The translations under genes and the position numbers were made by a program. The notes under the pieces were generated by a model. It made no database searches, was not told the origin of the DNA, and worked only from the letters and a program-made list of their open reading frames with translations. A stretch of 42,260 nt of DNA, from contig JAWXTK010000020.1 in assembly GCA_044433645.1 (NCBI GenBank), positions 1 through 42,260 of the forward strand, in the 5' to 3' direction. Shown piece after piece: positions 41,186 through 42,260 of this stretch (position 1 is its first letter; each line of letters begins with the position of its first letter). The DNA comes from JAWXTK01 sp044433645 (GTDB lineage Bacteria; Bacteroidota; Bacteroidia; Bacteroidales; Rikenellaceae).

Positions 41186-41200
41186 TTGTTCTTAGAGTAT

Positions 41201-41243
41201 ATAATAAAGGCCAGGCTATTTCAAATAGCCTGGCCTTTATTAT
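41201..41243. terminator. Bidirectional terminator after mutB
   Basis: A perfect 20-bp stem (41201-41220 with 41224-41243) has a 3-nt loop TCA and AT-rich ends. It separates two convergent genes. Confidence 0.9.
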
Positions 41244-41257
41244 TTATAGCTTTAAAT

Positions 41258-41821
41258 CTAAAATCTCCAACCAGCAGAGAACAGCAAAGTTCCATTAGAT
41301 ACTCCTGTGCTAGTTGCATTAAGGATTTTTGTCACCCCAGCTGCGTAACGACCCTCAAGCACTAGGCCAAAACAAAAGTCATAGGCCAAACCTGCAATTA
41401 AGTCTACATTAAAGCGATTAACACCAGACTCAAGGTCTAATCCAGAAGAGTTAGCATCCACAGATTTGTTAACCACATAGCCCATTTGCGCACCACCTTG
41501 CAAACTTAATCCGTCTACAATATAGTACTTAAGCACGATAGGCATTTTCACATAGTCGTAATTAACGTCTATGGTTTTGCCACTCTCTTTAAAACGGAAA
41601 CCCTCCATAGAATACAACAAATCAGACTCAATAGCAAGGTTGTTAACCACCATACGCTCGATAAAAAGTCCTGCCGTTACACCCTTACGAGTTTTAGCTC
41701 CCTGCCAACCATTAACGGTCGAAAAGTTAGCACCTACTTTAGCACCCCATGCCCATTCATCAGCCTTAACGAAAGAGGCTAACATGAACAGTGCTGCAAA
41801 CGATAATAAAAATTTTTTCAT
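41258..41821 (-). CDS. Outer-membrane beta-barrel protein (PorT-like)
   Basis: This 187-residue protein has a signal peptide (about 1-20), followed by alternating amphipathic strands (WGAKVGANFSTVNG, MPIVLKYYIVDGLSLQGGAQ) and a C-terminal strand ending WRF, typical for recognition by the barrel assembly machinery. It fits the small eight-stranded barrel families common in Bacteroidota. Ligand and function are unknown. Confidence 0.85.
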   Translation of the reverse strand: MKKFLLSFAALFMLASFVKADEWAWGAKVGANFSTVNGWQGAKTRKGVTAGLFIERMVVNNLAIESDLLYSMEGFRFKESGKTIDVNYDYVKMPIVLKYYIVDGLSLQGGAQMGYVVNKSVDANSSGLDLESGVNRFNVDLIAGLAYDFCFGLVLEGRYAAGVTKILNATSTGVSNGTLLFSAGWRF

Positions 41822-41883
41822 AGTTTTTTTCTTTAATTAATGAAAGTTTTTTGTCGCTTGTGTTAGGTTTCAAAAAAAGTGCC

Positions 41884-41922
41884 AAACAAAAAAAGCGAGT
41901 GAGATAACTTATCCCACTCGCT
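41884..41922 (-). terminator. Terminator of the right-edge gene
   Basis: On the minus strand AGCGAGTG...CACTCGCT arms (41922-41915 with 41901-41894), with an inner GATA/TATC, are followed by T7. Confidence 0.85.
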
Positions 41923-41998
41923 GATAATAAAACCTAAACTTGGTGCTCTCTTTTAACGAAAAAAGGCCGCTTGGTTAGGTGTTTATTTTTATGTTAGA

Positions 41999-42260
41999 TT
42001 ACTCGATATAACCTTTAACTCTTGTACCCCACGCTGAACTCATGTTCCAATCTTGTTCGTTCGTTAAGCTGTAAGCTCCAGAGTAAGCTGTCTCCACAAT
42101 ATTAAGACCGTTAACAGTTGTAAGACCGTGAGAAGCAGAAGCAACAGTTGTAGCATAGTCATAAGCAGCTTGTGAAACTACAGAGTTTCCGTTCTCGCCG
42201 TCAAAAGTGTAAGAAGAAGAAGTTTTGTCATCTTGGTAAGAACCAGTGTAAACGTTTTTG
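41999..42260 (-). CDS. C-terminal part of an unidentified protein, running off the right edge
   Basis: An open frame without internal stop covers 86 codons to the window end. The peptide is rich in Ser, Thr, Tyr, Gly and Asn (KNVYTGSYQDDKTSSSYTFD, and TTVASASHGLTTVNGLNIVE) and ends GTRVKGYIE. The composition suits an exported or surface protein with beta structure. A terminator about 75 bp downstream supports a real gene end. The start lies outside, and I do not recognise the family. Confidence 0.7.
   Translation of the reverse strand, partial: KNVYTGSYQDDKTSSSYTFDGENGNSVVSQAAYDYATTVASASHGLTTVNGLNIVETAYSGAYSLTNEQDWNMSSAWGTRVKGYIE

Overview
The window looks like chromosomal DNA of a low-GC member of the Bacteroidota, most likely Bacteroidales. 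The evidence is a fused SecDF, a split methylmalonyl-CoA mutase (mutA-mutB), a serine-type sulfatase, a lipoprotein with an acidic stretch after its lipidation cysteine, small C-minus ribosomal proteins, almost no Shine-Dalgarno sequences, and many matches to the Bacteroidota sigma-ABfr promoter (TTTG or TTG, 19 nt, TAnnTTTG). The content is mostly housekeeping. The left edge and several intergenic regions are less ordinary.

Layout: 1-311 holds the first codons of a leftward gene behind a textbook promoter, two tRNA-3'-end-like fragments and a terminator, perhaps the edge of an integrated element. 312-1280 holds two tandem paralogous membrane proteins with a duplicated upstream region. 1430-2824 is a periplasmic sulfatase. 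2910-11119 is a leftward ribosomal/secretion operon: rpsH-rplF-rplR-rpsE-rpmD-rplO-secY-map-infA-rpmJ-rpsM-rpsK-rpsD-rpoA-rplQ. It starts at rpsH with its own promoter, so the usual upstream half (rplN-rplX-rplE-rpsN) has been separated. 11250-12450 holds two copies of a structured repeat flanking a small SLOG-like gene that has its own promoter and a 237-nt leader with nested stems and a pseudoknot. Next come bioA-ung, an AraC-type regulator, a promoter-to-terminator small-RNA candidate (15621-15756), and the tight operon cstA-TPR-radical SAM-kdsA. cysS, a DUF2723 membrane protein with rnhB, two secreted LTxxQ-like paralogs, ybaK, a small NNPGNIR-family gene, smpB, secDF and a lipoprotein follow. 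Then come hpf/xer, a small lipocalin-like gene with a second structured RNA and terminator upstream (33741-33978), rpsU, an HhH protein with ubiD, and mutAB. The window ends with a beta-barrel protein and a partial gene.

How it works together: the ribosomal genes, infA, map, smpB, hpf and rpsU serve translation. SecY and SecDF serve export. MutAB serves the succinate/propionate pathway. KdsA feeds lipopolysaccharide Kdo synthesis. CstA imports peptides or pyruvate. The most novel material is non-coding: three promoter-linked structured RNAs and a set of large intergenic hairpins, one of them present in two copies that differ by compensatory base changes. No CRISPR array, transposase or complete tRNA gene was seen.
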